A stretch of 64,000 nucleotides of DNA. Origin: Celerinatantimonas yamalensis (GTDB taxonomy: Bacteria; Pseudomonadota; Gammaproteobacteria; Enterobacterales; Celerinatantimonadaceae). This document shows, piece by piece, positions 34,316-43,485 of this stretch (the first letter of the stretch is position 1; every line of letters begins with the position of its first letter). The notes below the pieces were generated by a model that made no database searches, had not been told where the DNA came from, and worked only from the letters and a program-made list of their open reading frames with translations. The position numbers and the translations under genes are program-made. The DNA lies in the NCBI RefSeq assembly GCF_046054155.1, contig NZ_JBEQCT010000011.1:1-64000 (forward strand), given 5' to 3'.

Positions 34316-35164
34316 ATGAATTTTATTACCGAACACAAAATCCCATTTGGCCATTGGATGGAACTGTTTTTTGACTGGTTGAGCCTGCATGCCGCCGGTT
34401 TTTTCGATGCTATTTCAGCCGGTCTAGGCTGGATGATTATGTCATTGGTCGATCTCTTTGAATGGTTTCCACCTTTGGTCTTAATTGCCTTAGTTGCAGC
34501 ACTTGCTTACGGATTACATCGGCGCTGGTCACTGGTGATTTTTGTGGTGCTAGCGCTGACACTGATCCTCAACCTCGGCTACTGGCAAGATATGGTTGAA
34601 ACCTTTGTGCTGGTCTTTATCGCGACCCTATTAGCGGTCTTGATGGCAGTGCCTATCGGGATTTTTGCGGCGCATAAACCAAAAGTGTTTGCCTATCTAC
34701 GCCCTATTTTAGATCTTATGCAAACCGTTCCGACGTTTGTTTATTTGATCCCAACCTTGGTTTTATTTGGTTTAGGTGTCGTTCCCGGATTGATTTCAAC
34801 GGTTATTTTTTCCATTGCCTCCCCTATCCGTTTAACCTATCTGGGAATGCGTAAAGTTCCCGAAGAGCTCATTGAAGCTGGCCGAGCATTCGGCGCCACC
34901 CCCATGAAACTATTGTTTAAAGTTGAGCTGCCCGCCGCTATGCCTAATATTATGGCCGGTGTGACTCAATGTATTATGTTATCGCTCTCCATGGTGGTGA
35001 TGTCAGCCTTGGTTGGTGCAGGCGGTCTAGGTAAGCCGGTCGTTCAGGCGCTCAATACCGTCAATATTTCGCAAGGGTTTGAAGCCGGTCTGTGTATTGT
35101 ACTCGTTGCGATGATCCTTGATCGTCTCTGTAAGACATCATCTAGCGAGCAGGAGGATTCATGA
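34316..35164 (+). CDS. choW: Choline/betaine ABC transporter permease
   Basis: A 282-aa inner membrane protein with about six helices of the BPD_transp_1 type. Helices include LVLIALVAALAYGL and LVIFVVLALTLILNL. The coupling loop is visible as FSIASPIRLTYLGMRKVPEELIEAGRAFGATPMKLLFKVELPAAMPNIMAG, where EAGRAFGAT is the EAA motif. The ATG at 34316 is chosen over 34304 because GAGG lies between them at proper spacing. Its stop overlaps choV by four bases. Confidence 0.9.
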   Translation: MNFITEHKIPFGHWMELFFDWLSLHAAGFFDAISAGLGWMIMSLVDLFEWFPPLVLIALVAALAYGLHRRWSLVIFVVLALTLILNLGYWQDMVETFVLVFIATLLAVLMAVPIGIFAAHKPKVFAYLRPILDLMQTVPTFVYLIPTLVLFGLGVVPGLISTVIFSIASPIRLTYLGMRKVPEELIEAGRAFGATPMKLLFKVELPAAMPNIMAGVTQCIMLSLSMVVMSALVGAGGLGKPVVQALNTVNISQGFEAGLCIVLVAMILDRLCKTSSSEQEDS

Positions 35165-36354
35165 GTACTGCGGTAAATATTAAACACTTGGATGTGGTCT
35201 TTGGCAACAACATCGACCAAACCATCAACCACCTCGATGCCGGTTTGAGTCGTCAAGAGATCATTGATGAAATCGGCGATGTTGTCGCTGTGAGCGATGC
35301 TTCACTCACGATTCAAAAAGGTGAAATTTGCGTCCTAATGGGACTATCTGGTTCCGGTAAATCTAGCTTATTGCGCGCAGTGAACGGACTCAATCCGATT
35401 ACCCGCGGTTCGATTGAGATTGAAGATCAGGGAAAAATGATCGATTTGGCTAATTGTGATGCCAATACACTGCGCCATCTGCGTACCAACCGCGTATCGA
35501 TGGTATTTCAAAAATTCGCTCTAATGCCTTGGCTCACCGTGCTTGAAAACGTCGCTTTTGGTCTTGAAATTCAAGGCATGGGAAAAATTGAGCGCGAGCG
35601 TAAAGCGCTCGAACAGTTAGAGATGGTAGGCTTGGATGACTGGGCCAATCAGCACCCGCATGAACTTTCTGGGGGAATGCAGCAACGCGTCGGGTTAGCC
35701 CGTGCATTTGCCATGGACAGTGATATTCTGTTAATGGATGAACCATTCTCGGCACTCGATCCGTTGATCCGCACTCAGTTGCAAGATGAGTTAATCGAGT
35801 TACAGCATAAACTCAACAAAACGATTATCTTCGTCAGCCATGACTTAGATGAGGCTCTCAAGCTTGGTAGCAAGATTGCTATTATGGAGTCAGGCAAAAT
35901 CATCCAATATGGTGAGCCAGAAGAGATCGTTCTTAAACCCAAAGATAGCTATGTTGAAGACTTTGTCGCTCATACCAACCCGCTGAATGTATTGCGTGGT
36001 AAATCGTTGATGACCGCTCTACACAAGTTACCTCGCAACAAGCAATATATCGTTCTAAAACCCTTTGAAAATACGCGATTGTCACTCACTATCGATGGTC
36101 GAATTGATAAGGTGCAGCGGGGTGAACAAACTCTATCGGTGATCCCTTGGCATGAGCAAGATGAATTTAGTACCATCACGACCGACAGTATCGTTGTCGC
36201 CGACCCTGATATCAGTATGCGTGATGCACTAGAGCTACGCTATCGAAGTGGTCAGCCAGTGATGTTATGCGATAAGAACAAATTGATCGGAGTATTACGC
36301 GATCAAGACTTTTACCATGCCTTGCTTGGCAAACATTTTGGTCATTGTGATTAA
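35161..36354 (+). CDS. choV: Choline/betaine ABC transporter ATP-binding protein
   Basis: A 397-aa ATPase of the OpuAA/ProV type. GLSGSGKSSLLRAVNGL is Walker A, QHPHELSGGMQQRVGLARAF the ABC signature, ILLMDEPFSALDP Walker B, and FVSHDLDEAL the switch histidine. The ~110 residues behind the ATPase domain form the CBS-like osmosensory region, although it is divergent. It begins on an ATGA overlap with choW and closes a betI-betB-betA-choX-choW-choV operon, followed by a terminator. Confidence 0.92.
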   Translation: MSTAVNIKHLDVVFGNNIDQTINHLDAGLSRQEIIDEIGDVVAVSDASLTIQKGEICVLMGLSGSGKSSLLRAVNGLNPITRGSIEIEDQGKMIDLANCDANTLRHLRTNRVSMVFQKFALMPWLTVLENVAFGLEIQGMGKIERERKALEQLEMVGLDDWANQHPHELSGGMQQRVGLARAFAMDSDILLMDEPFSALDPLIRTQLQDELIELQHKLNKTIIFVSHDLDEALKLGSKIAIMESGKIIQYGEPEEIVLKPKDSYVEDFVAHTNPLNVLRGKSLMTALHKLPRNKQYIVLKPFENTRLSLTIDGRIDKVQRGEQTLSVIPWHEQDEFSTITTDSIVVADPDISMRDALELRYRSGQPVMLCDKNKLIGVLRDQDFYHALLGKHFGHCD

Positions 36355-36380
36355 CGAAAGCTTGGGATAAACACTGCCGC

Positions 36381-36410
36381 GCTGTAGCGATTCTTTCCTA
36401 TCGCTACAGC
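36381..36410 (+). terminator. Terminator of the bet-cho operon
   Basis: GCTGTAGCGAT and ATCGCTACAGC form a perfect 11-bp stem with an 8-base loop, 27 bases after the choV stop. The T-rich stretch after it (CATTCTTACT) is weak but present. Confidence 0.7.
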
Positions 36411-36444
36411 CATTCTTACTGCGATGAATGATTATTGAAATCAT

Positions 36445-36476
36445 AAAAAAAGCCGAGCTATTGGCTCGACTCTTTT
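36445..36476 (-). terminator. Terminator of dps
   Basis: AGCCGAGC and GGCTCGACT pair with one mismatch; on the minus strand the hairpin runs into seven T residues, 22 bases after the dps stop codon. A weaker CTTTT stretch on the other side could serve the + strand. Confidence 0.75.
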
Positions 36477-36497
36477 GGAATTTCAATCAATTGCTGT

Positions 36498-36962
36498 TTA
36501 AGCGATGTAAGCGGACAACATCCAAACTTCTTTTTCTTGGAAGCCAATATAGTCGCTCAACAAACTGACGGTGCCTTCATCATTGGCCTCTGCGGCTTGA
36601 GCTAATAAGGCACGCTGCATTTTCAATAATGTTTTGTAACTATCCAGCAGCCCAGTCACACAGGTAATACCATCATGAACACCGGTCTGTTCTTTAATGC
36701 CGCTATTTTTTAAATAGCTGCTATAGCTGTGCGATGGCGTGCCACCCAGTGTTAAAATTCGCTCAGCGACCTCGTCAACTTTGGTCAGCAGATCGGTGTA
36801 AGTGGTTTCAAATTTAACGTGTAACTCAAAAAATTTATCACCTCGAATATTCCAGTGATAGCCGCGCACGTTTTGGTACAATATCTGATAATTTGCTAAT
36901 AATTCGTCAAGCCCTTCAACAAGCTGTGATGCAGCATGTTCATCTAAACCAATGCGATTCAT
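36498..36962 (-). CDS. dps: Dps-family ferritin-like DNA protection protein
   Basis: A 154-aa four-helix protein that forms a dodecamer, stores iron and shields DNA in stress. QNVRGYHWNIRGDKFFELHVKFETTYTDLLTKVDEVAERILTLGG carries the intersubunit ferroxidase residues (His, Asp, Glu), in the usual order. The N-terminus is short and lacks the Lys-rich DNA-binding tail of E. coli Dps, so DNA binding is uncertain; such short members often act mainly in peroxide defence. GGAG precedes the start. Monocistronic. Confidence 0.9.
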   Translation of the reverse strand: MNRIGLDEHAASQLVEGLDELLANYQILYQNVRGYHWNIRGDKFFELHVKFETTYTDLLTKVDEVAERILTLGGTPSHSYSSYLKNSGIKEQTGVHDGITCVTGLLDSYKTLLKMQRALLAQAAEANDEGTVSLLSDYIGFQEKEVWMLSAYIA

Positions 36963-37078
36963 AAGCTATCTCCTCTTGAATCTGATAAATTGTAACTACG
37001 ACTAACAAGTTAACCTGGGTTAACTTGTTTATCCAACTGATTAACCATATTAAATCCATTGTTAATAACGATGAGTGG

Positions 37079-37726
37079 TTAAATTGCTTGCTCATCGTTA
37101 AGTGGAACGTCCGACAATGATGCTAATTTACGTCGGTAAGCATCTACTTTAGCAGGATACACAACGTCTTTCACACTGGATAATTCCCGCAACATGGCAA
37201 ATAAATGAAAATCATCTTCTGAGAGATCTCCATTGACGGCTCGTTCACTCAAGATCATCGGCTCCAGTTGCAACAACGCCTGATTTAATTGCTCTAAGTA
37301 ATGATCTGTTTGTTGCAAATGCTCGCTAAAATCACCAATTATGTGCTGCTTAGACGCAATAAAATACTGCTGCGCCGACTCACTTTCAAACTCGCCAAAC
37401 GCAAGACTCACAACCCTTGGCAACACTAAAGAGTCAATCAAACATCGATGATCACTGAGCCATGTTTGCAACTGAGCATTATGTCGTTGGGTGACAATGG
37501 GTTGACCATCTAAGCGTTCAATCCAATGCACTATATCCATGCTTTGCGGCATAAAGCTGCCATCTTCTTTTTCCAAAACGGGAAGCATTTTCTTCCCTAT
37601 CATTGCAGTTGGAGTGTCAACATCATCATGGGGCAGAATGTTCAATGTGACCGGAATACCCTTCAGGCCAAAGATCATTCTCGCAATGACACATTGTGGG
37701 CAATGATCATAGATATGCAACTTCAT
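37079..37726 (-). CDS. grxB: Glutaredoxin 2
   Basis: A 215-aa protein with an N-terminal thioredoxin fold and a helical glutathione-transferase-like C-terminal domain. MKLHIYDHCPQCVIARMIFGLKGIPV opens it with the CPQC redox site (CPYC in E. coli). The cis-Pro region KKMLPVLEKEDGSFMPQSMDIVHWIERLDG and the VNGDLSEDDFHLFAMLREL motif match GrxB closely. It reduces protein and glutathione mixed disulfides in the cytosol. The active site differs from the enteric one only by Tyr to Gln. It stands alone, next to dps, with which it shares a stress role. Confidence 0.93.
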   Translation of the reverse strand: MKLHIYDHCPQCVIARMIFGLKGIPVTLNILPHDDVDTPTAMIGKKMLPVLEKEDGSFMPQSMDIVHWIERLDGQPIVTQRHNAQLQTWLSDHRCLIDSLVLPRVVSLAFGEFESESAQQYFIASKQHIIGDFSEHLQQTDHYLEQLNQALLQLEPMILSERAVNGDLSEDDFHLFAMLRELSSVKDVVYPAKVDAYRRKLASLSDVPLNDEQAI

Positions 37727-37948
37727 CCTGAAGCCTCGCGCAACGTTTATTAAGGAACAACTTAATACCTATCAACGCGACCCATTCTGGGCTGATTTAG
37801 ATGTTGAATCAACCATCAATATAACTTCTTATCATTGATAAAAAAAATAATTGAAGAAAACGGCGATCAATACGTGAAGTTACTTTCAATTAGGGACTAA
37901 ACTGGTAATCTTAGGCGTCTTTATAGGTTAGCGACAGACTTGACCACT

Positions 37949-38590
37949 ATGATCGCAAAAGGCACCCTCTACATCATTTCTGCGCCAAGTGGCGCTGGAA
38001 AATCATCGATGATCAGTGCGCTGATTAATCGCAATCATGATCTGCCAGCACAGGTCTCTATTTCACATACGACTCGTTCTGCGCGCCCCGGTGAACAAAA
38101 TGGGGTACACTATCATTTCGTGGATAAAGCGCAATTTGAACACTTGATTGAGCAAGGCGCTTTTTTCGAATATGCGCAAGTATTTGGCAACTACTATGGC
38201 ACCTCTCGATTCACGATTGAAGCGACATTGGCACGTGGCATTGATGTCTTTTTAGATATCGATTGGCAAGGCGCTCGACAAATTCGCCAGCAGATGTCAG
38301 AAGTGGTCTCCGTCTTTATCTTACCCCCCAGTCGCGAAGAACTTGAGAAACGTTTAAAAATGCGCGGACAAGACAGCGACGAGGTGATCCAAGGCCGAAT
38401 GACACAAGCTCGTGATGAAATAAGTCACTATGATGAATATGACTATTTAATCATTAACCAGAATTTTGATGAGGCCGTCAGCCAATTACAGGCTATTTTA
38501 CAATGCCATCGTTTACGCCAGCGCGCGCAAGCACTAAAATACCAAACTATTGTGACGGATTTGCTGGTAAATGAGTCCGAGATCGATTAA
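37949..38590 (+). CDS. gmk: Guanylate kinase
   Basis: A 213-aa enzyme that phosphorylates GMP to GDP with ATP. GTLYIISAPSGAGKSSMISALI contains the P-loop, SHTTRSARPGEQNGVHYHFV the GMP-binding region, and DIDWQGARQIRQ a further conserved block. The ATG at 37949 agrees with E. coli Gmk (MAQGTLYIVS); a TTG three codons earlier is also possible, and neither has a good Shine-Dalgarno sequence. It heads the conserved gmk-rpoZ-spoT order. Confidence 0.95.
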   Translation: MIAKGTLYIISAPSGAGKSSMISALINRNHDLPAQVSISHTTRSARPGEQNGVHYHFVDKAQFEHLIEQGAFFEYAQVFGNYYGTSRFTIEATLARGIDVFLDIDWQGARQIRQQMSEVVSVFILPPSREELEKRLKMRGQDSDEVIQGRMTQARDEISHYDEYDYLIINQNFDEAVSQLQAILQCHRLRQRAQALKYQTIVTDLLVNESEID

Positions 38591-38624
38591 TATTTTGCGT
38601 TATTTTTGAACAATGGAGTTACAT

Positions 38625-38900
38625 ATGGCACGGGTTACAGTTGAAGACGCGGTCAAACAAGTAGGCAACCGCTTTGATTTGATTTTAATGGCGTCTCGGC
38701 GTGCACGTCAACTTGCAACTGGAGGAAAAGATCCCTTAGTTCCTGAAGACAATGATAAACCAACGGTTATCGCTTTACGCGAAATCGAAGCAGGTTTGAT
38801 CAATAGTGCCGTGATGGATGCTCAAGATCGTATGGAACGTAAGGAACGTGAAGCAGCCGAATTAGCAGCTGTAGCGGCGATTGCGGACAAACACAACTAA
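38625..38900 (+). CDS. rpoZ: RNA polymerase omega subunit
   Basis: A 91-aa protein. MARVTVEDAVKQVGNRFDLILMASRRARQLATGG is the universally conserved start of gamma-proteobacterial omega, which assists assembly of beta' and carries a ppGpp-binding site at the N-terminus. The C-terminal part is acidic and helical. An upstream in-frame ATG at 38613 overlaps the ribosome site (GGAG), so the start at 38625 is used. Lies between gmk and spoT, as in enterics. Confidence 0.96.
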   Translation: MARVTVEDAVKQVGNRFDLILMASRRARQLATGGKDPLVPEDNDKPTVIALREIEAGLINSAVMDAQDRMERKEREAAELAAVAAIADKHN

Positions 38901-38933
38901 CCGTCACCGCCCCTCCCTATAAAAATAAGCGCT

Positions 38934-38953
38934 GCGCCGGGTTTACTCGGCGC
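38934..38953 (+). other. Hairpin between rpoZ and spoT
   Basis: GCGCCG and CGGCGC form a 6-bp GC stem. The stretch that follows (CATAAACCTTTAATAATT) is only weakly T-rich. It may reduce read-through into spoT or merely shape the mRNA. Confidence 0.35.
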
Positions 38954-39017
38954 CATAAACCTTTAATAATTATTCTGAACAACGTGTTCGTGGAGCAGTG
39001 CGCCAAGGGGTGACAGC

Positions 39018-41123
39018 TTGTATTTGTTTGAGAGCCTTAAAGAGGTAACTAGCCAATATCTGGATAATGAGCAAGTTGAATTGCTCAAGCAGGCGTATAT
39101 TGTCGCCCGAAATGCGCATGAGGGACAATTTCGTTCAAGTGGCGAGCCATACATTACCCATCCACTGGCCGTCGCGCGCATCCTCGCAGAAATGCGCATG
39201 GATTATGAAACCATTGCCGCAGCTTTGTTACATGATGTCATTGAAGATACTGATGTGAGCTATGAAACTCTTGCCACGCAATTTGGTAAAGATATAGCCG
39301 ATCTTGTCGAAGGTGTCAGTAAACTCGATAAACTCAAATTTCGTGATAAAAAAGAGGCGCAAGCAGAGAACTTTCGCAAAATGATGATGGCGATGGTTCA
39401 AGACATTCGCGTCATTTTGATAAAGCTCACTGACCGCACCCACAATATGCGCACATTAGGCGCCTTACGCCCTGATAAACGCCGTCGGATCGCCCGTGAA
39501 ACATTAGAAATTTACAGCCCGATCGCCAATCGTTTAGGCATCAACGCCGTAAAAAACGAACTTGAAGAACTTGGTTTTGAAGCCCTTTACCCCATGCGTT
39601 ATCGCGTTCTCAAAGGCGCTGTAAAAAATGCCCGCGGCAATCGCAAAGAACTGATTAAAAATATCCTAGATGAAATTGCGGGTCGCTTAGAAGATGCCCA
39701 TATTGATGCACGAGTGGTTGGCCGTGAAAAACACCTCTTTAGCATCTATACCAAGATGGTCAACAAAGAGCTACAGTTCCATGAAGTCATGGATATCTAT
39801 GGCTTTCGCATCGTCGTTAATGATCTCGATACCTGTTATCGAGTCCTTGGCCAAGTACATAGCCTGTACAAACCTCGCCCAGGTCGCTTTAAAGACTATG
39901 TCGCCATCCCTAAAGCAAATGGCTATCAATCTTTGCATACCACCTTAGTGGGTCCTCATGGGGTGCCTGTGGAGATCCAAATCCGCACCGAACACATGGA
40001 TCAAATGGCGGACAAAGGGATTGCCGCACACTGGTCATATAAAAATCATGAGCCAACTGGTAATACCGCACAAGTCCGAGCTAAACGCTGGATGCAAAGC
40101 TTATTAGAGCTGCAGCAAAGTGCTGGGAACTCTTTTGAATTTATTGAAAACGTCAAAACTGATCTCTTCCCCGATGAGATCTATGTGTTCACCCCTGAGG
40201 GTAAAATAATTGAGATGGCATCCTCTGCGACCCCTGTCGACTTTGCCTATGCAGTGCATACCGATATCGGCAATAGCTGTGTTGGGGCACGCGTTAATCG
40301 CCAACCCTATCCGCTCAGCCGCGCGTTAAGCAACGGACAAACGGTGGAAATTATTACCGCTCCAGGTGCTCGTCCCAACGCCGCTTGGTTGAACTTTGTG
40401 GTCACAGGTAAAGCACGCGGTAAAATTCGTCAGTTTTTAAAAACGCAAGAACGACAAGATTCAGTGGCTCTGGGTAAGCGATTACTCAACCATGCGTTAG
40501 CCGGACATTCGTTAGATGACATAAAAGCCGAAAATCTCACCCGCGTTCTGATTGAAACGAAGTGCGTCGACATCGACGGGCTATTGGCTGAAATTGGTTT
40601 AGGTAATGCCATGAGCTTGGTGATTGCCCGACGTTTACTCGGCGAAGATCAAAGCGTTATGCCAGCTCGGCGCGGTTCAATGGCCATCCATGGTGCTGAT
40701 GGGGTGATGGTTAGCTACGCCAAATGCTGTCGCCCGATTCCCGGCGATCCAATCGTTGGACACATTAGCCCCGGGAAAGGTCTGGTGGTACACCTAGAAT
40801 CATGTCGTAATATCTATGGCTACCAAAAAGAACCGGATCGCTACATGACACTACGCTGGAGCGATGATGCCGACCAAATTGGCGAATATCGCACAGAACT
40901 TCGCATTGATGTGGTCAATCACCAAGGAATTTTAGCTTCACTGACCAATCTAGTCGCTTCCACAGGCGCCAATATTCATAATATTGTGACCGAAGAAAAA
41001 GCAGGAAGGGTGTATACCATTGATCTGATGATCACCACCAAAAGCCGAGTTCATTTAGCTGGGATCATGCGTAAAATTAAAGCCATGCCCGAAGTACTAC
41101 GCGTAGTCCGTAACCGCAACTAG
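39018..41123 (+). CDS. spoT: Bifunctional (p)ppGpp synthetase/hydrolase SpoT
   Basis: A 701-aa protein that follows E. coli SpoT from end to end. The HD hydrolase domain has AALLHDVIEDT, the synthetase domain has GREKHLFSIYTKMV and RFKDYVAIPKANGYQSLHT, the TGS domain starts at IYVFTPEGKIIEM, and an ACT domain closes the protein (HQGILASLTNLVASTGANIHNI). The TTG start (MYLFESL) is the one used in E. coli, and AAGGGG lies 7 bases before it. It degrades and can make the starvation alarmone. The hydrolase residues are intact, so both activities may be kept. Downstream genes of the E. coli operon (trmH, recG) are absent here. Confidence 0.96.
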   Translation: MYLFESLKEVTSQYLDNEQVELLKQAYIVARNAHEGQFRSSGEPYITHPLAVARILAEMRMDYETIAAALLHDVIEDTDVSYETLATQFGKDIADLVEGVSKLDKLKFRDKKEAQAENFRKMMMAMVQDIRVILIKLTDRTHNMRTLGALRPDKRRRIARETLEIYSPIANRLGINAVKNELEELGFEALYPMRYRVLKGAVKNARGNRKELIKNILDEIAGRLEDAHIDARVVGREKHLFSIYTKMVNKELQFHEVMDIYGFRIVVNDLDTCYRVLGQVHSLYKPRPGRFKDYVAIPKANGYQSLHTTLVGPHGVPVEIQIRTEHMDQMADKGIAAHWSYKNHEPTGNTAQVRAKRWMQSLLELQQSAGNSFEFIENVKTDLFPDEIYVFTPEGKIIEMASSATPVDFAYAVHTDIGNSCVGARVNRQPYPLSRALSNGQTVEIITAPGARPNAAWLNFVVTGKARGKIRQFLKTQERQDSVALGKRLLNHALAGHSLDDIKAENLTRVLIETKCVDIDGLLAEIGLGNAMSLVIARRLLGEDQSVMPARRGSMAIHGADGVMVSYAKCCRPIPGDPIVGHISPGKGLVVHLESCRNIYGYQKEPDRYMTLRWSDDADQIGEYRTELRIDVVNHQGILASLTNLVASTGANIHNIVTEEKAGRVYTIDLMITTKSRVHLAGIMRKIKAMPEVLRVVRNRN

Positions 41124-41286
41124 CCCTTATTTTGCAAGCACTCCAGCCACCCTTTTGGATGTGCGGCTTGCAGTTAACTACCCCGAGCATCCCCTCATAG
41201 TTGCCTGTTTAGCAAATCGATGATGAAATTACGCAGTTTTGGAGTTGCCTCCTATACTTATTGTGTTATTACTCATGGAGGCAGCA

Positions 41287-43302
41287 ATGGTCACAAAAAA
41301 AGTGCTCAGTATCCGCACAAAGCTGATTATACTCACCGGTATTCTTTCAGCTGTGCTGCTTGGTGTTATCTGTATGGTATGGCTATCACTTCAACATAGT
41401 CATGCGAATGCTCAAATTATCAATATTGCTGGCCGACAACGCATGCTCACTAAAAAGTTCTCTGCCGAACAACTTTATCAAGCACTGAGCAAAACACCGA
41501 ATCAGCAGCTCTCTGGCGTCCTAGGGATCGCCAATACCGAAAAACTATATGAGGTTTCTCTCACAGCGCTGTTAAAAGGCGGGAAGACATACACCGATTT
41601 AGCTCTAAAGCAGCCAATTACCTTGCCTTTTTATGGGGATTCAGAGATTTATTTATCGACACTTGAAAAAGTAAAACAGCAGTGGCACCAGCAACTCGCC
41701 GCGGCTAAATCGATGCAAGCTGCGAAAGGACAAGCTGATTTTTCACAAAAAGTGAATGAGTTCTTAGCGCTCAACCATCAAGCCATGGTCACCATGAACC
41801 AAGCCGTAGGTATTTTTACCCAACACACTAATGATGATACGAACGCCATTGCCGCAGACATCGAAACTCTCAGTTTTATCATTCTGCTGGTCTGCGTTTT
41901 GTTATCTATTTGGACCATCCGTAGTATTTCAAAACCGATGTCGCAACTGCTACGATCAAGTCAACGCATCAGCATCGGAAAACTTCAACCTGAAACCAAG
42001 CTCATCGCATTGATCAACACCAGTGAAACCGGTCAGATCGCCAGCTGTTTAGAACAATTACGCGAAACACTGCAAACAACACTTGCTGAGATGCAAACAT
42101 CGTCTTATCAGGTGCATCTATCCGCCGACCAAGTCTCTTCATTATCAGCGGATATCAGCGCGGTAAATGCGAGTGAACAAACTCAATTTAAACGGATGAT
42201 AGAAAGCTCAGATGAACTAAGTCACGCTTCGCAACAATTTGGCGATATAGCAGGCAGCACCTCAGAAGTCGTTATTAAATGCACCACATGCTCGCAGCTT
42301 GCAAGTGACTCGGTTGCTGAAAATATCGAAATGATGCATACCACCGCAAATGAAACGCAGCGTGCGTCAGATGTTATTCAAGCCTTGAGTAGTACCGCTG
42401 AAAGCGTCTACGGCATCGTGGACTCTATTCACAATATTTCAGATCAAACTAATTTATTGGCGCTTAACGCGGCTATCGAAGCGGCGCGAGCCGGAGAGCA
42501 AGGCCGAGGTTTTGCGGTAGTCGCCGATGAAGTACGCACATTAGCCGCCCGCACAGGCCGTGCAACGAACGAAATTAGCCAATTAATCGGTCAATTAACC
42601 GATGGGGTGAATAACGCGGTCGAGAGCATGCAACGCGTGGCGCAAAGGGTGTCATCAAGCCAAGAAAAATCGAATAAAACCGAAGAGAATATCGAAATCG
42701 TCCGACAGCTCATCGGGCAAGTCAGTCTGGCACAAGAACAGATCGGCGAGCAAGCACGCATTCAACATACCCAGCTCAGTAAACTGAAGGAAAAACAAAC
42801 CGAGCTTTATGAAACCCTTGATGAAAGCCGGCAAAAGTCACACTCATCCTCGCTAATTGCTGACCAATTAGCCTTAATTTCGCAAAGCATCAACGTTAAT
42901 CTAGAACGTTTTGATTTAGGTGTGGTGCGTCGTGATGTAGAAAAATCAGCCGATGAAAAACGCCACCAACCACGTCTTAAAGCTGCGTTCCACTGTGAAC
43001 TACGCCAAGGCACAATAAAATACGAAGGATTAACGGAAGATCTCAGTCTTGGTGGGGCTTGTATTCTCAGTGGCGAATCATTGCCATTCAGTAGCAACGA
43101 ACCATTAGAAATTCGTTTTAATTATACCAGCGACAATAGCCAAGATAAATTAACGTTACGTGGCAAATTAGTCGGACAGTCCAAAACAGCGCAGCAGCAA
43201 TCACAATACCATCTGCAATTTATTGAAATGAGCGAGCAGCAACAAGCCACACTACAGTCTATATTTGATCATCATGGCATCAACAGTCAGTTCGAAAGCT
43301 GA
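41287..43302 (+). CDS. PilJ-type methyl-accepting chemoreceptor with C-terminal PilZ domain
   Basis: A 671-aa membrane receptor. Residues about 13-32 and 195-214 are membrane helices around a periplasmic domain that begins IINIAGRQRMLTKKFSAEQ, the signature of type IV pili transducer (PilJ) N-domains. A HAMP-like linker follows, then the MCP signalling tip ISDQTNLLALNAAIEAARAGEQGRGFAVVADEVRTLA (about 384-420). From about residue 558 a PilZ domain carries RHQPR and DLSLGGAC, matching the RxxxR and (D/N)xSxxG residues that bind cyclic di-GMP. The start at 41287 has GGAGG upstream. It should connect an extracellular signal and cyclic di-GMP to chemotaxis or twitching. Receptor-PilZ fusions are uncommon. 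Confidence 0.85.
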   Translation: MVTKKVLSIRTKLIILTGILSAVLLGVICMVWLSLQHSHANAQIINIAGRQRMLTKKFSAEQLYQALSKTPNQQLSGVLGIANTEKLYEVSLTALLKGGKTYTDLALKQPITLPFYGDSEIYLSTLEKVKQQWHQQLAAAKSMQAAKGQADFSQKVNEFLALNHQAMVTMNQAVGIFTQHTNDDTNAIAADIETLSFIILLVCVLLSIWTIRSISKPMSQLLRSSQRISIGKLQPETKLIALINTSETGQIASCLEQLRETLQTTLAEMQTSSYQVHLSADQVSSLSADISAVNASEQTQFKRMIESSDELSHASQQFGDIAGSTSEVVIKCTTCSQLASDSVAENIEMMHTTANETQRASDVIQALSSTAESVYGIVDSIHNISDQTNLLALNAAIEAARAGEQGRGFAVVADEVRTLAARTGRATNEISQLIGQLTDGVNNAVESMQRVAQRVSSSQEKSNKTEENIEIVRQLIGQVSLAQEQIGEQARIQHTQLSKLKEKQTELYETLDESRQKSHSSSLIADQLALISQSINVNLERFDLGVVRRDVEKSADEKRHQPRLKAAFHCELRQGTIKYEGLTEDLSLGGACILSGESLPFSSNEPLEIRFNYTSDNSQDKLTLRGKLVGQSKTAQQQSQYHLQFIEMSEQQQATLQSIFDHHGINSQFES

Positions 43303-43485
43303 TATACGCCTCTGCCACGGAGGCTTTTCAAGTGTCCTGGTTTAAAATAGAGCATGGCTCGCTTGAGTGTGAAGCTGTCCACATAAGTTGCCAACCGTGT
43401 TCAGATTAATTGGCCAAGATGTATGACAGCACGTCACGAAGCTCTTACATTAGAAGTTCCTTATTTATTCACTGCAGAGTAACGC

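Noticed and set aside
41124..41286. A strong terminator after spoT
   Set aside because: A possible long pairing GCAAGC...GCTTGC exists, but the loop is long and there is no T-tract, so it is not listed as a feature.
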